In this document: piece by piece, positions 12,683 through 23,411 of the stretch
Numbering within the stretch: the first letter of the stretch is position 1
Layout: every line of letters starts with the position of its first letter
Notes under the pieces: model-generated
Database searches by the model: none
Told to the model about the DNA's origin: nothing
Seen by the model: the letters and a program-made list of their open reading frames with translations, nothing else
Source: Temnopleurus reevesii
Lineage: Eukaryota; Echinodermata; Echinoidea; Temnopleuroida; Temnopleuridae
Assembly (NCBI GenBank): GCA_036244855.1
Contig: BQKZ01000282.1
Span: forward strand, 67,594-116,518
Direction of reading: 5' to 3'
DNA: 48,925 bases
Position numbers and translations under genes: made by a program

Positions 12683-14120
12683 CTGAGCAAATGACAAGCA
12701 AAATATTTACAGTACATGTAATAGTGAAGTCCAAGAAAATGGCATGAAACCTGTAAGTAGCACTGTAGTGTTCCCAGAAAATTTAACCCGTTTGGTCCCC
12801 AATGTTTTCACAAGAGGAGCATTTATTTTATAAGAATCAAGGTTGTCCAACGAATAGAGAGGGAGCACTATATAGTCGACTTACTATCAAAACTCAGATA
12901 TCAGAGGACAGCAGTTCCATGGCTGCTACACTAACTGTGAGTGCTTGTCTTAATGAAATTCCTTGACATTTAGGATAATATGTGTGTCACAGATAATATG
13001 TGTCTCATGAATATTGAGTTCCATTGAATTTTATATCCCTTACACTAAGATTGTTGCATTGACAGTGTACAGACGAGAAAAATGAATAGATTTGCTAAGA
13101 AAGCAGTTTGCCATTGAATAGTACCATGGAATAGTACCATGGAATAGTACTTTTGTCGTGCGCATGCGTCACAGTCGGCTAAAAAAGAGCTGCCCACGTG
13201 TGCGCGAGAGAGACACTGCTTCCCAGCTACACGGCACGGGAAACTTCTGGCGGGCTTCGTTCGCATGATGTGCTCAACGAGAAGACGAGCCAGAGACTAG
13301 AAAAACAATTTATCAGATTATCAAATTATCATTAAGACAAGGTAAGATTACTACTTTATTGTTAATGTTGTTGTTGTAAGAAGGGATATAAAAGTAATAT
13401 ACAATGACTTGATTCTCGGTACTGGCTAAAACTATTCGCACTCATGAGAATCAGATAGTATCACCCTCCCTCGGGCCGATGGCCCTCGGGAGTATGGTAC
13501 TATCTGATTGCTCATTCGTGCGAATAGTTTTAACCAGAACCTCGAGAGTCATTGTATATTTCTATATTAATCAATATTTGTCTAGTGATTAATTCTTTGG
13601 GCGTCCAGGCATGACACTTTCGTAATCCAACCAGGGTTAAGTAGAGCCTTCATTTTAAAAAACAGTTCACATTCTATATCTATGGAAGATGCAGAAAGCC
13701 ATGAATCATGACACTGCATGATTTACTTTTCCTTCCTAGTTTTACATTCATCATTCGTTATCATCAGCTACTGGACTATTGGCTGGACAAAAAGCAGCCG
13801 TGACATAGTAACAAGTATACCTGCATTCTATTGAATGTGTATCAACCGTATAGCCTTTATCTCAATGATTTTAAGCACCTATCACGTAGGTAAGATCTTG
13901 GATGCAACCAAACATAATACATTTATCACTTCAGATCAAGACCCTGCATACTTAGAATGTTAAAACTCCATGTATCTTGGACTTGCTAAGAGGTATAAGT
14001 GACTTGTTACAGCCTCTGAAAATTGACAGATCAATGTCTCAAGTCTACCTGCAGAGGAGGCTTACACAACCAGGCAAGGCTATTATCATTTCATGTGAAA
14101 GAAATGAAAAGGTCACTTAC
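12683..14120. other. Intron with a GC-rich patch and a palindrome
   Basis: Apart from the palindrome listed separately (13396-13560), 13115-13150 has three near-copies of CATGGAATAGTAC. The stretch 13150-13270 is unusually GC-rich for this window and contains TGCGCATGCG at 13159-13168, an NRF1-like word. No coding exon was recognised. Confidence 0.5.
13396..13560. mobile_element. Near-perfect hairpin element
   Basis: The left arm starts ATATACAATGACTTGATTCT and the right arm ends with its inverse (AGTCATTGTATAT at 13547-13559). Further paired words are TAAAACTATTCGCA with TGCGAATAGTTTTA and AATCAGATAGTA with TACTATCTGATT. The arms are about 70-75 bp around a GC-rich centre (CTCGGGCCGATGGCCCTCGGG), itself nearly palindromic. 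It looks like a short foldback transposon end-to-end. Confidence 0.75.
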
Positions 14121-14218
14121 TTTGGGAAGGCAACCACCTGTGCAAGGCATATAGCAATGAGAATCAGGAACGCACACACCATGTAGGAGCTGAACATTGG
14201 GTCTCGAACCTTGGAATA
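14121..14218 (-). CDS. ADCY5/6: Adenylyl cyclase exon: start of second membrane bundle
   Basis: Encodes YSKVRDPMFSSYMVCAFLIL followed by IAICLAQVVAFPK. It aligns with the [20 protein letters not shown] region of ADCY5 and supplies the first transmembrane helix of the second bundle (about MVCAFLILIAICLAQVVAF). The acceptor is ttggcag|T and the donor AAA|gtaagt. It ends after two bases of a codon, completed at 12682. Confidence 0.94.
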
Positions 14219-14655
14219 CTGCCAAGAAAACAGACAATCAGATAATCAATGAAGCCATCCATTTGAATAGAAACAATTAGGACAGTCTTTGATAAAGCCA
14301 CCAATTTGCATATAAGCTAAGAATGGGATTTAACAAAGTCATACAGTTGAATATATACAAGATTGCATTAAATTAAATCATAAATTCATAATCGTTATTA
14401 TTATTATCATTATTATGATTAAGCTATTGAAAACAGTTATATTGTAAGCGAAAGATACAGAGATACCAGAATTATGCATAAAGACTAATTCAAACCTGTA
14501 ATTTGTTTGAGAGGGCTGCCAGGGCATGCTAAAAGAGAACTTAATATCCATAACCCGCTTGTTTTTCATCCCAACCCCCTCAAACTAAATGCAGGTTTGT
14601 ATCCAAACTCATGATAATGCCATCAATCAGTATGTACAGTTGGGTTTATCTTTAC

Positions 14656-14812
14656 CTTTTCTTCTAAGTCTGGTTTGAGGAATGTTAGTGTGAGTCTGCG
14701 TACATGTTCAGACCTGAGCCTATCAATGCTCCGAGCGTCGATGGCACGACCTAAGAACTCATTGACCTCCTCCTCAGGATCTGTCTTCTCTTGGTTCTTA
14801 TCCAGACCCAAC
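14656..14812 (-). CDS. ADCY5/6: Adenylyl cyclase exon: conserved end of C1b before the second membrane bundle
   Basis: Encodes [20 protein letters not shown], then [20 protein letters not shown] and [12 protein letters not shown]. The [20 protein letters not shown] segment is nearly identical to vertebrate ADCY5/6 and is the best subfamily marker in the window. It leads into the first helix of the second membrane bundle. The acceptor is tttcag|G and the donor GAAAAG|gtaaag. An acidic DPEEEVNE run precedes the conserved block. Confidence 0.96.
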
Positions 14813-14944
14813 CTGAAATACAAAGGATGATGATCATAAAAATTTGACATTAGATTACAACTTCCCAAATCATGAACCAAATTAATAGGCTGGTTTACTA
14901 AAATAATAAAATTTATGCACATCTCTTGCCAATGGACATAGTTA

Positions 14945-15190
14945 TGATAATAATAATAATACACAACATTTATATAGCGCTTAATACAAAGTGTTTCTAA
15001 GCGCTCTGTGCATTATTACCTGGCTATAGCATGGCTACCATTCGGCGCTCACTGCATTCAAGGAATTTCTTCCTACCGGTACCCATTCACCTCACCTGGG
15101 TTGAGTGCAGCGCATTGTGGACTAATTTCTTGCTGAAGGAAATTGATGCCATGGGTAGGATTCGAACCTACAACCCACACATTGAAAGGG
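14945..15190 (-). repeat. tRNA-derived SINE, head truncated
   Basis: Minus-orientation copy of the SINE family that is complete at 36167-36456. The TAATAATAAT tail is at 14945 and the body words (CTCACCTGGGTTGAGTGCAGC, TGCTGAAGGAAATTGATGCC) and B-box region (GGATTCGAACC on the plus strand) are present. The homology stops near 15190, before the A box. Confidence 0.85.
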
Positions 15191-15608
15191 TTATGTGGCA
15201 TTCCTTTAACTACAATACTTGGAATCCACTTTGCACAGATTACACTTGGTGATATGTCAGGATATCCTTTGGCAAGTTTGGGGGTTTCCAACCTTTGTGT
15301 ATCAAGAAAACACAACATTTGCATATACATAAACCCACCTATTTTCCAAACAGCTTATAGTTCTACCAATCTGAACATGATTGGTGCTCTAATTTTTTGG
15401 CTATGTACTTGAAAAATCAACTCCAATACATACACATGCTTGGACATGTTTCATGAACACTAGGTTGAGTATACATTGGCAAGTACAAGTCAAACACGAG
15501 ATTTAATTACCATGAAAGAGTGAAAAAGGAAACCAATTACTACCAACTGGCAGAAAAAAGAATGGCCAAAGTGTTTGAATAAAGAGGAGTGTGTTCACTC
15601 GTTGATAG

Positions 15609-16128
15609 TTAAAGCCCGTGTATAGTTTTGGTAAAGATTAAAGAAATGTGAATTTTGGGGATATATACCATGACATATAGTTTGTATACACATTTCAAGA
15701 TCATAGCATAATTTTCTACGAGCGAATTCTTTTGAAAATTTGAATTTGACCGTTAAATCGTATTTAGCGCCCTCTCTTGGTTATAACAATATTTTGCTTC
15801 TTATTGGGCATATACAAAATTATTTCCAAGATTTTATTAAAGCATGCTAAAAAGGAATACATAAAGAATAAATTCTGAAATTTTCATCCAATTCTGTTCA
15901 TGAGAAGCTGTCCTTTATCAAGAAAGAAAATATTGAATTAGCGTCGGGGGCTACGACGCTAAAATATTTTCCACACTTTAGGTTATAACTTTTCCAAAAC
16001 TTGTTAATTTTTCGTACAATCTTTTGTACAACATGTTCATGATTATCATGTTTCTTTTTAATTAGATTTGAAGACAAACTTTGGCGATAAAAATATTGGC
16101 TTTTACCAAAACTGTACTTGGGCTTTAA
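15609..16128. mobile_element. TTAA-flanked inverted-repeat element, second family
   Basis: The left end reads TTAAAGCCCGTGTATAGTTT and the inverse of the right end reads TTAAAGCCCAAGTACAGTTT, with TTAA at 15609-15612 and 16125-16128. The length is 520 bp with no coding capacity. The right 105 bases recur at 33924-34028. Confidence 0.75.
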
Positions 16129-16284
16129 TGATGAGGCAAGCCTACAAGGCATTGAGAATAAGAAGCGGTAATGCCGGGAGACGTGAAACAAGATTAGCCT
16201 ACTTGGCTAATTTCCCTCAATAGAGAACCCTTCATGATCACAATTAGGTGATTGCTCTGTCCCAATTGGAGACACTTTGTGCAA

Positions 16285-16460
16285 GTGTTGTGGTGTAGTG
16301 GGTCTGACTATCACCTTTCATGCAGATGGTCGCAGTTTGAAACTCAACCACTGCGTTTATTTCAATCAGCAAGAAAATAATCCACATCGTGCTGCACTCA
16401 ACCCAGGTGAGGTGAATGAATACCTGGTTGGGATATTCATTTCTTGAAAGTAACAGTGCA
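16285..16460 (+). repeat. tRNA-derived SINE, decayed, lacks 3' end
   Basis: Begins TGTGGTGTAGTGGGTCTGAC, matching the A-box end of the family, followed by a decayed B box and the body words CAGCAAGAAAATAATCCACA and ACTCAACCCAGGTGAGGTGA. The tail half is missing. Confidence 0.75.
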
Positions 16461-16984
16461 TCATAGTGACTATTAATAAACCCTGTTTAATTATGATTCA
16501 TTTGTAGAAAAAATAGATTGCTAATGAAGAGGTGAAAAGCACTGGATAGACGCCATCTGCTATATCATTATTATCAGGCATTGATGCTTCTCATGTTCAA
16601 GATGATTTCAGTTTTGGTGTGCTTTGGTTCAAGAAATCCTGATTCAAAGCTAAAAAAATATACCAGCTACATGGAAAATACAAATTTGAACAGCCTTAGG
16701 CCATTCTGATATCATACATGGAGCTCTTTCATGTTTACCAGAGGGCTGTTTGAAAATAGAAAATAAGCAAAAATATAATTCCCAATACTTAAAATGATGA
16801 AATAGTTGGCAGTACAAATCACTATTTTCCAAAGAAACTGACCATACCGGGTATTTAAAACTTTTTTAAACATATGCTGATATATTACACTCAACTGATT
16901 GGTACTCTGTCGTGTATTTAATAAAAAATTTAATAGCTATAGAATAAAAAATGTATTGCTGCCAATTTGTAGAAGTAGTGATTA

Positions 16985-17080
16985 TATCTATTGCCATCCT
17001 ATCTATCTATTATATTATATATTATCTATATTATATCTATATTATATATTATAATATTGTATATTATATGATATCTATTG
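16985..17080. repeat. TA-rich microsatellite
   Basis: About 90 bases made almost only of A and T (TATCTATATTATATATTATA-type runs), likely to unwind easily. No other function is visible. Confidence 0.85.
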
Positions 17081-17804
17081 TCTATTGGTGGCTGAAAATG
17101 CTAGAGCTCCTGTGAGTATGTGCCAACCGGCTTGAACATCCTTAAATTGTTGGTGAACGGGGCAGCAATAGACACCAAGCTCGACTGGGGGTGGAGCTAG
17201 GATTATTGTGTGTGACACGAATTTATTTATGTCTCCAATAACTATAGACGGGTTTCATGTTCACTTGAATAGATTGAACTTTCATGAGCAATATGTATAA
17301 GTTACATACTATATATTTGTCTTTCTTTTTGTTATATATTCCTATTACATTGACTTTTGGTAAGGGATTTGTAATTGAGCACTAAACACATTTCCTTATT
17401 AAAGCACCACCCTATAAAAGTGCTCCTCATTAAGATGCTGAACAGGCCTTCAATGAGTATCGACCTAGAAGCATCCTGAAAAAGTTGAATACACTCAGTA
17501 CGGATCAATGCAAGCTAGACCGACCCCTTCACTGTGATGTAGACCATACTCTTTCTTGTGTGTACAGAATGTAGAAGGCAATCAAGTTAATGACTTGATA
17601 AAGTGGGCCGTGAATTGAGGTTGGGATAGACTAATGTCCCACCCACAGGGGTATTCATGCACCTGCATGTGATAGAAGCATCACCATGTGTGCTTAGGTG
17701 TGTGTATGGAGGGGTATGCGATGCAAAGCATAAATGCTAGTTGGCAGATCAAGGATTACTATAGGAAATGGTAGATTAGAATAAGAGGTTATCTCATCAT
17801 AATA

Positions 17805-17993
17805 AGGGGGTGTTGTTCAAAAGTTGCAATTGATCGCAAATCAACTTCATATCAGTTGCAAATTGTAACATGCATTTTCATTTGTGCATGATATGCGCTT
17901 CTAACAAGATGCACATTAAACAATGAATTTGATTGGAATGTTCCGATCAACTGCCACTTGTGATCAATTGCAACTTTTGAACAACATCCCCTA
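17805..17993. mobile_element. GTTGTTC-type inverted-repeat element, copy 1
   Basis: Left end AGGGGGTGTTGTTCAAAAGT, right end inverse AGGGGATGTTGTTCAAAAGT. The arms continue as GTTGCAATTGATC on one side and GATCAATTGCAAC on the other. The length is about 189 bp with no coding capacity. A second copy is at 31094-31273. Confidence 0.85.
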
Positions 17994-18186
17994 AGACTTT
18001 AAATCTATATAGTACCTAACAGTTTTAAAAGCTCTCTATGCGCTTTACAAAACATCTTACAAAAATTGTGTTAATTCAAAACTGCAACCAAGTTATTTAG
18101 TCTTGATAAATGGGCCATCAAACAAAGAGGGGAATGCTTGCACCTGCACATGATACAACCATCACTGTGTGTGCAGATGCAGGGCA

Positions 18187-18335
18187 GTGTTTCACCCAAT
18201 CGTATTTTAAGTTAAAATTTACTTAAAGAGACTGGCGTAAGTTATTGTGAGCAATACCCAAAGATTGTCAATCATCCAGCACAAACACTGTTACGAGTCA
18301 GTTCATACAGTCATTCATCACTTGGTGAAACATTA
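18187..18335. mobile_element. Possible short inverted-repeat element
   Basis: GTGTTTCACCCAA near 18188 faces TTGGTGAAACATT near 18322, about 150 bp apart. The ends resemble those of the element at 20267-20429 (GTGTTTCATCAA), so it may be a diverged relative. No target duplication was identified. Confidence 0.4.
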
Positions 18336-19049
18336 AGTGTGTGTTACACAAAATCATAAATGTTAATAGGGAGATCAGTGAATAGTTTAACATCTTCGAA
18401 GCACATTCACATGAAAATGATTCGATGAAAAGTGTCATGTCCGTTATGCTAACAGCGGTTCACGTATCGAAAACCGTTTTATTGGATTTCCTTACAATTA
18501 GGTATTTAGGTAACAGGAAGTTGATAAAATAGATTTTAAATTTCCCTTGAATGGTAATCAAGTTATGAAACACTATTGGAAATAACACATTTTGTGGAAT
18601 TGTCTAGAAGGCTTCATTAGCCACTGGGTTATCTTTCTTGGAAATGTTGTAATTACTTGGTGTACAATGAAACATTCTGTTCTTCCACCATTGGACTACA
18701 AAAACAATACAAAATATAGCAAGTAAGAAGTGGTTGTCAGTTATATCAGCACAACTCCAAGATTATAATGTAATTAGAAAATAAAATGTAACTGATTTAA
18801 AGTAATAACATCCAAATAATGCAAACAGCTTGACGATATTAAGTACAATGAAGTGTTGATGTTTTAAACTCATTGCATCTGATCTTTATCTATCACTATT
18901 GCTAGCATTCTTCATTGTTTCATCCCTTAGCCAAGGAGCACTGTTTGTTGAATCATCTCAAGGAAGTACTCTATAGAAAAAGTAGAAAATGTTCTGCTAA
19001 TACTACATGTAAAAACTAAATGAGGGGTATTGTAGGATTAGAGATTACT

Positions 19050-19231
19050 CAGGTGTGTGAGAGCATCTGTGAAAAAAATCTGAAACATCTGAAAAAAAGT
19101 CTTTACAAATAAGAAATACTAAAAAAACATCACTTTTTTCATTGACTTTGTATTGAAAACACCTCAAAAGACGGCTTTTAACCATGTCCAAAAATCGGAA
19201 TTCAGATTAAAATCTGAACTCTCACACCCCT
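19050..19231. mobile_element. Possible short inverted-repeat element
   Basis: GGTGTGTGAGAGCATCTGT at the left faces AATCTGAACTCTCACACCC at the right, about 180 bp in all, with AAATCTGA words repeated inside. It lies 130 bp from the C1b exon donor at 19358. The pairing is imperfect. Confidence 0.45.
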
Positions 19232-19358
19232 TACTGCTAATTTCAAGGAAACCTTTAACCAAAAGGGCTTCAGGAATTCAATGTCAATGACGCAAATTTG
19301 TGTAGAACCCACTAAGCGTTGAATGATTTCAAGAATGTTTCAATCCACACTGTCTTAC

Positions 19359-19552
19359 CTATTTTCAATGTTTTTATTCATGCCTGATTTGCCCGTCTTC
19401 TCAGAGTATCCCAGCCTTCTCATCTCCTTAGATTCCTTGCCAGGCATGATAGATGAGAAAGGCTTCTCAGCTCCCCAGCTCTGAAGCTGTACGACCGATG
19501 AAGACCGCCCTCTATGGTCACCATTGGTTGTGATCGGTGATTTCAGAGCACT
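19359..19552 (-). CDS. ADCY5/6: Adenylyl cyclase exon: C1b cytoplasmic linker
   Basis: Encodes 64 residues of the C1b linker plus two bases, starting SALKSPITTNGDHRGRSSSV and ending SEKTGKSGMNKNIENR. It is rich in Ser, Lys and Gly, and C1b is the least conserved cytosolic part of the family, so homology alone is weak here. Support comes from acceptor cacag|A, donor AATAG|gtaaga, an uninterrupted frame, and phase agreement on both sides. The Ser-rich basic stretches could be kinase sites, as in mammalian C1b, but no site is established. Confidence 0.85.
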
Positions 19553-20104
19553 CTGTGTGGGTTAAACAAACCAATGAAATCAAACCCTATTTGGAACACG
19601 TAACTTTCTAGATTCTGGAATTCAATCACCACCGTAAAAGGACCAGGCAGATGTTATCGCTAGCCACAAGGACGCACACTGCTATCATGTGATGTATGCA
19701 AAAGAACCATTAGGAGGAGATCAGATTCGAGAGATAAAGTAAAGTCTACTCATGATTTACATGTTGTAGATTTAAACTACTTATATTTGCTGCAACAAAC
19801 ATCGTACATAAAGTCAACAAGAACATTCTCATCAGAACCTGGTTGAGTTCCAAATGTTTCCCTCAATCCAGCTTCAAGATCATCTTCATGAAGTAATGAT
19901 TGAATAATCACCAATATATAGAAAATCTTATTTTGTCATGTACACCTGTAGCTCATATTTTTAAACAATCAACTAACAGTAATCAAAATTATTGGAAGCA
20001 AATCTTTGATAGGATTTGTACTTCTAGAGGGAATAGGACATTTAACAATTCATTGACTTTCTAATCGTGTGGCGATCTCCCAGAGATGTCAAACACTCTG
20101 AAAT

Positions 20105-20433
20105 TAGTCCAGTTGAGGATTCTTTGTTCTAAAAGCACCCTTCTCTGCAAATTCCCTTGCCATCCACATACAAGACTGAGCAATCAGAGGAGTATGTGTG
20201 TAGTCCCTGTGTATTCAGGGCAAGAGAATATGCAGAGATGGGTGTTATTAGAACACAGAGTCCTTACCGGGAGGGTGTTTCATCAAGCTTTGTCTCTGAG
20301 ACAAGCAGTCATTTTCCGACAGTTCCCATAGCAACTGTCAGTGAAAGTGCTTTTCATCCAATCAAAATTCAGGAATTAGTCAGCACTGACTAATTGTCTC
20401 TGAGACAAATTTGATGAAACACCCCCTGGACTG
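20105..20433. mobile_element. Foldback element with 9-bp target duplication, interrupted by a second element
   Basis: Left arm begins TAGTCCAGTTGAGGATTCT. The right arm runs from about 20212 to 20266 (ATGCAGAGATGGGTGTTATT, AGAACACAGAGTCCTTA), is cut by the element at 20267-20429 and resumes as TGGACTG at 20427-20433. The flanking nonamers are CTCTGAAAT (20096-20104) and TTCTGAAAT (20434-20442), eight of nine identical. Same family as 37770-38026 and 44743-45454. A 9-bp duplication suggests Mutator-type transposition. Confidence 0.8.
20267..20429. mobile_element. Miniature inverted-repeat element nested in a foldback element
   Basis: The left end reads CCGGGAGGGTGTTTCATCAA and the inverse of the right end reads CCAGGGGGTGTTTCATCAA. 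Inner arms share TTGTCTCTGAGACAA, itself a palindrome. The length is about 163 bp. It splits the right arm of the 20105-20433 element, so it is the younger insertion. The target duplication is unclear. Confidence 0.75.
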
Positions 20434-20479
20434 TTCTGAAATATCAGGGATCCTTAAGGTTAAATAAAAATGTGAAGAT

Positions 20480-20640
20480 AGGTATACACAGCAGTTGAAC
20501 ATACGTGAAAGCAAACATGACAACAATGACCATGATCCTAGCCATTCACTTGTAATAGAAGCCTTGAATCTATATGAAAATTTACTTCATGCATATTCCA
20601 GAAAACCTGGCACTTCTAATCTCCCTACTTTGGTATCCTC
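20480..20640 (+). repeat. Interspersed repeat of unknown class, copy 1
   Basis: Shares the words AGCCATT(T/C)ACTTGTAA-AG, AAGCCTTGAAT-(C/A)ATATGA and CATGCATATTCC with 33490-33660 and 38770-38935. All three lie in the same orientation; a truncated copy begins at 34030. No terminal repeats or coding frame are visible. Confidence 0.6.
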
Positions 20641-20755
20641 GACAGCTACAGCATACTGTAGTAACATTAGGCAAAGATTACAGATAAAACAGTAATGCAT
20701 GAAACAATCTATTGATCCTTTTGTATCATTTCACTACATCTCTGATCACACTTAC

Positions 20756-20897
20756 CGGTCTGTTATTCTTAGGAACGATGAGAAATGAATCAATGTTATG
20801 ATCTCTTAGATATGTGTTCCTGTCTTGTCCATTGCCGGCTTCTACTTCATAGTCTCCATTCAAGAACTTCAGTGTTGCCTTAGTAATGTGAACACGC
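20756..20897 (-). CDS. ADCY5/6: Adenylyl cyclase exon: end of C1a, start of C1b
   Basis: Encodes [20 protein letters not shown] followed by [20 protein letters not shown] and VPKNNRP. This matches the family block in which [15 protein letters not shown] and a L-----I-(S/T)FLI segment close C1a. The acceptor is ttccag|G and the donor CCG|gtaagt. It is reached from the preceding exon across a 17.2-kb intron, the longest complete intron in the window. The single leading base completes the glycine codon begun at 38118. Confidence 0.95.
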
Positions 20898-21749
20898 CTG
20901 GAAAGTGAACATACAAAATTGGACAAACAAAATTGAACAAATACTTAATGACTGAAAAGAGAACAAAGACATTTCAAAGAAGCATACCTAAAGATTCTCA
21001 TGCCTTGGTTAAGAGTAATATGGGTTAGGCCATACCTCAAGCTCACATTTGAAATAAATTCCAAATGTGTTTTTATAGACCTGCATTTTGGGGCTGGCAC
21101 TAAACAAGAAGCCATTCAGAATATCAAAGAAGAATATCAGGGGAACATCCAGAAATCTAGAAATTCTAGAAAAAAAAATCTAGAAATTTGAGTCTGATAA
21201 GATCTCAAGTGTCATCTGGATACATCATGAACAAAGTAAGAATAATCAAGCAAAACACTGTCTAACTTCCGGCAATTATGTGTGTATCCACGACTTCGCT
21301 GGCAGAAGGCAAAAGTTGCTTTACAGTTTAAAAAATAAACACATCCAGAGAAGTTATATCATCGTATGATAATGCTCCCTGGAGTTTTACCAGCAACAGT
21401 AAGGAGAGGGTTTCGAGGAAAACTTCCCAAGAAATATTAAAAGATTTTTCTATAATGATGGCTCTGAGAAAATATCCTTTATTCACAATTTCTCCAATGA
21501 GCATACCTTCAGAATAGCTGGTTGTTTATTTACATTAGCGAGTCTGTTTGTTTCAATTCACTTCAATTGATATTGCCCCAAAGAAAAATAGTGGCATGAA
21601 AAAGATTACCAGATATCATAGTCTGATATAGTTCCATGTATAATTATGTTTCGCTGGAGATTCTCCGTCTTTGTGAGAATGAGGAATCAGAAAGCGATCC
21701 AGGTGGATATAGAAAACTTAATGTTTAATACATACAACTGATTAATTTG

Positions 21750-22115
21750 TAAATTTGACCTGTTAATTATCTTTGAAAGATTTGTAATCCATTTAAGCTT
21801 TTGAAGGACCTGTAGAAGCAGTTTGATGAATACAGCTCACTGAATTGGTATATTTGAATATTGGAACAAATGGTTTAAAGAGAGAAATTTGACACATTAA
21901 TTATTATATGTAATTCATTTAGCTTTTGAAGGAATTTTTAGAATGCTCAAAATAAAGCAGACTGGTTAAGTACAGGTATATTTAAATGTCAGAATACATG
22001 CATGGCTTTAAGATGGAAATTTGACACATTAATCCTCTTGGGAACGGTTGATTTACAATTCATTTGATCTTTTGAAGGAGCTTTGAGATGCTTGAAATAT
22101 CCCAATTCTAGGAAG
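21750..22115. repeat. Degenerate tandem repeat, about three units of about 134 bp
   Basis: The words AAATTTGAC-C-TTAAT and ATTTA-CTTTTGAAGGA recur in order from about 21752, 21886 and 22015. Units are diverged, so this is an old local duplication. Confidence 0.65.
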
Positions 22116-23169
22116 AGAAATTCATAACTTTATATTCCCAAGCAGATCAATACAATATTTTGACTTGATATCAATATTTTTCTTGGATTGCACAGAATAC
22201 AAATCATGGTGAACTCCTGTCAATATAACAAAGAGATGAAGCATATTATAGGGGTCTGGACTTGACAAAACACCTTTTGATTTTCTTTTCTTTTACTACA
22301 GTTTGAACTTTCAGATTATGAAGACATTTCTATTCTGAAAAATAATTGCTACAGATCCTGAGTTAAATGGAAACATCTATGTTTAAGGCTATTTTCTGAA
22401 CAAAGACATATGGAAGAAGAAGAGGTGATGATGATGATGATGATGAATTTAGATTTAAAGGTGTTTCTCATTCAATTCTGAATATTTACGCCTAAAGAGG
22501 AAAACCTAAACATTAAGAAATAGAAAGGGGCCTAACTCACTTGATCCTAAACAGTACGAGCAAATAGCCTTATTTAGCTATCATAATATTAGCCCAGAAT
22601 AGCTATCGCTGGCTTGGGCTTCTTTCAAGTTTACACGCAAGTCTATGGGGGTTGAAACAACTTGATAATAGATGAAAGGGAAGCACATGGTGGATCGATT
22701 TTATTTTTGGAGTACGAAAAGATGAATAGTCTTTCATCTCACAGACATTTTTCCAGATTGATCCACCGTGTGCTAATTCCTTAAATCATCCATGTTTGTA
22801 GGTGCCTTAACAAGATAGATTTTTTTCAATTCGCTCTGAATTTTCAGGCTATTCTAACGAAATGCAACGTCGAACGTGCGCGCATACGTACGCGTATGTT
22901 CGTTTTTGTTTCTTCCCGGTGCTCATGACAAATCTCCCAGTGAATTTTGTTTCAAATAATATCCAGCTTTAATTAACTTTTATGTTGAATAAATAAGTCG
23001 AAGCGACTTGAGCTTAGAATATATTCAACGACCGCACCGGCGATTTACGTTCAGTGAAGCTCAAAAATATCCCGAAAGGGATAACTCAGAATTAGCCAAA
23101 TACAGATATTTGCTCGAACTGCTAAATGCAAACCTGCATTCAGCATCACACAATAAATGCCTTACAATG

Positions 23170-23411
23170 CAGGGCGCTACAAAGCCACTTGCCCGCATGC
23201 CCAGAGCAAACAAATTAAGCTGTCGGGGAGGTAAATAAAATTGTCACTTACCCAATTGGGCAACTGACAATTACATACTAGTTTTCCTCTACATGCAAAT
23301 TTGCATTGGCCATCAATTTTGGGCAAGACAAATTTTTGTTCGGGCAAGTGATTGGAATACTTGGTTGCCCGACCGGGCAACTAATGAAAAAAAAAATCTT
23401 ATAGCACCCTG
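23170..23411. mobile_element. Short inverted-repeat element, hAT-like ends, 5-bp flank repeat
   Basis: Starts CAGGGCGCTACAAAG and ends TATAGCACCCTG, so the ends pair as CAGGG(C/T)GCTA. CAATG is found directly on both sides (23165-23169 and 23412-23416). CAGGG ends are typical of hAT elements, but those make 8-bp duplications, so the superfamily is open. The interior repeats the word TTGCCCG(A/G) in both directions. Confidence 0.6.

Noticed and set aside
15031..15412. Frames reading VGFEPTTH or RIRTYNP-like peptides, which resemble database proteins
   Set aside because: These are the familiar spurious translations of the SINE B-box region, not proteins.
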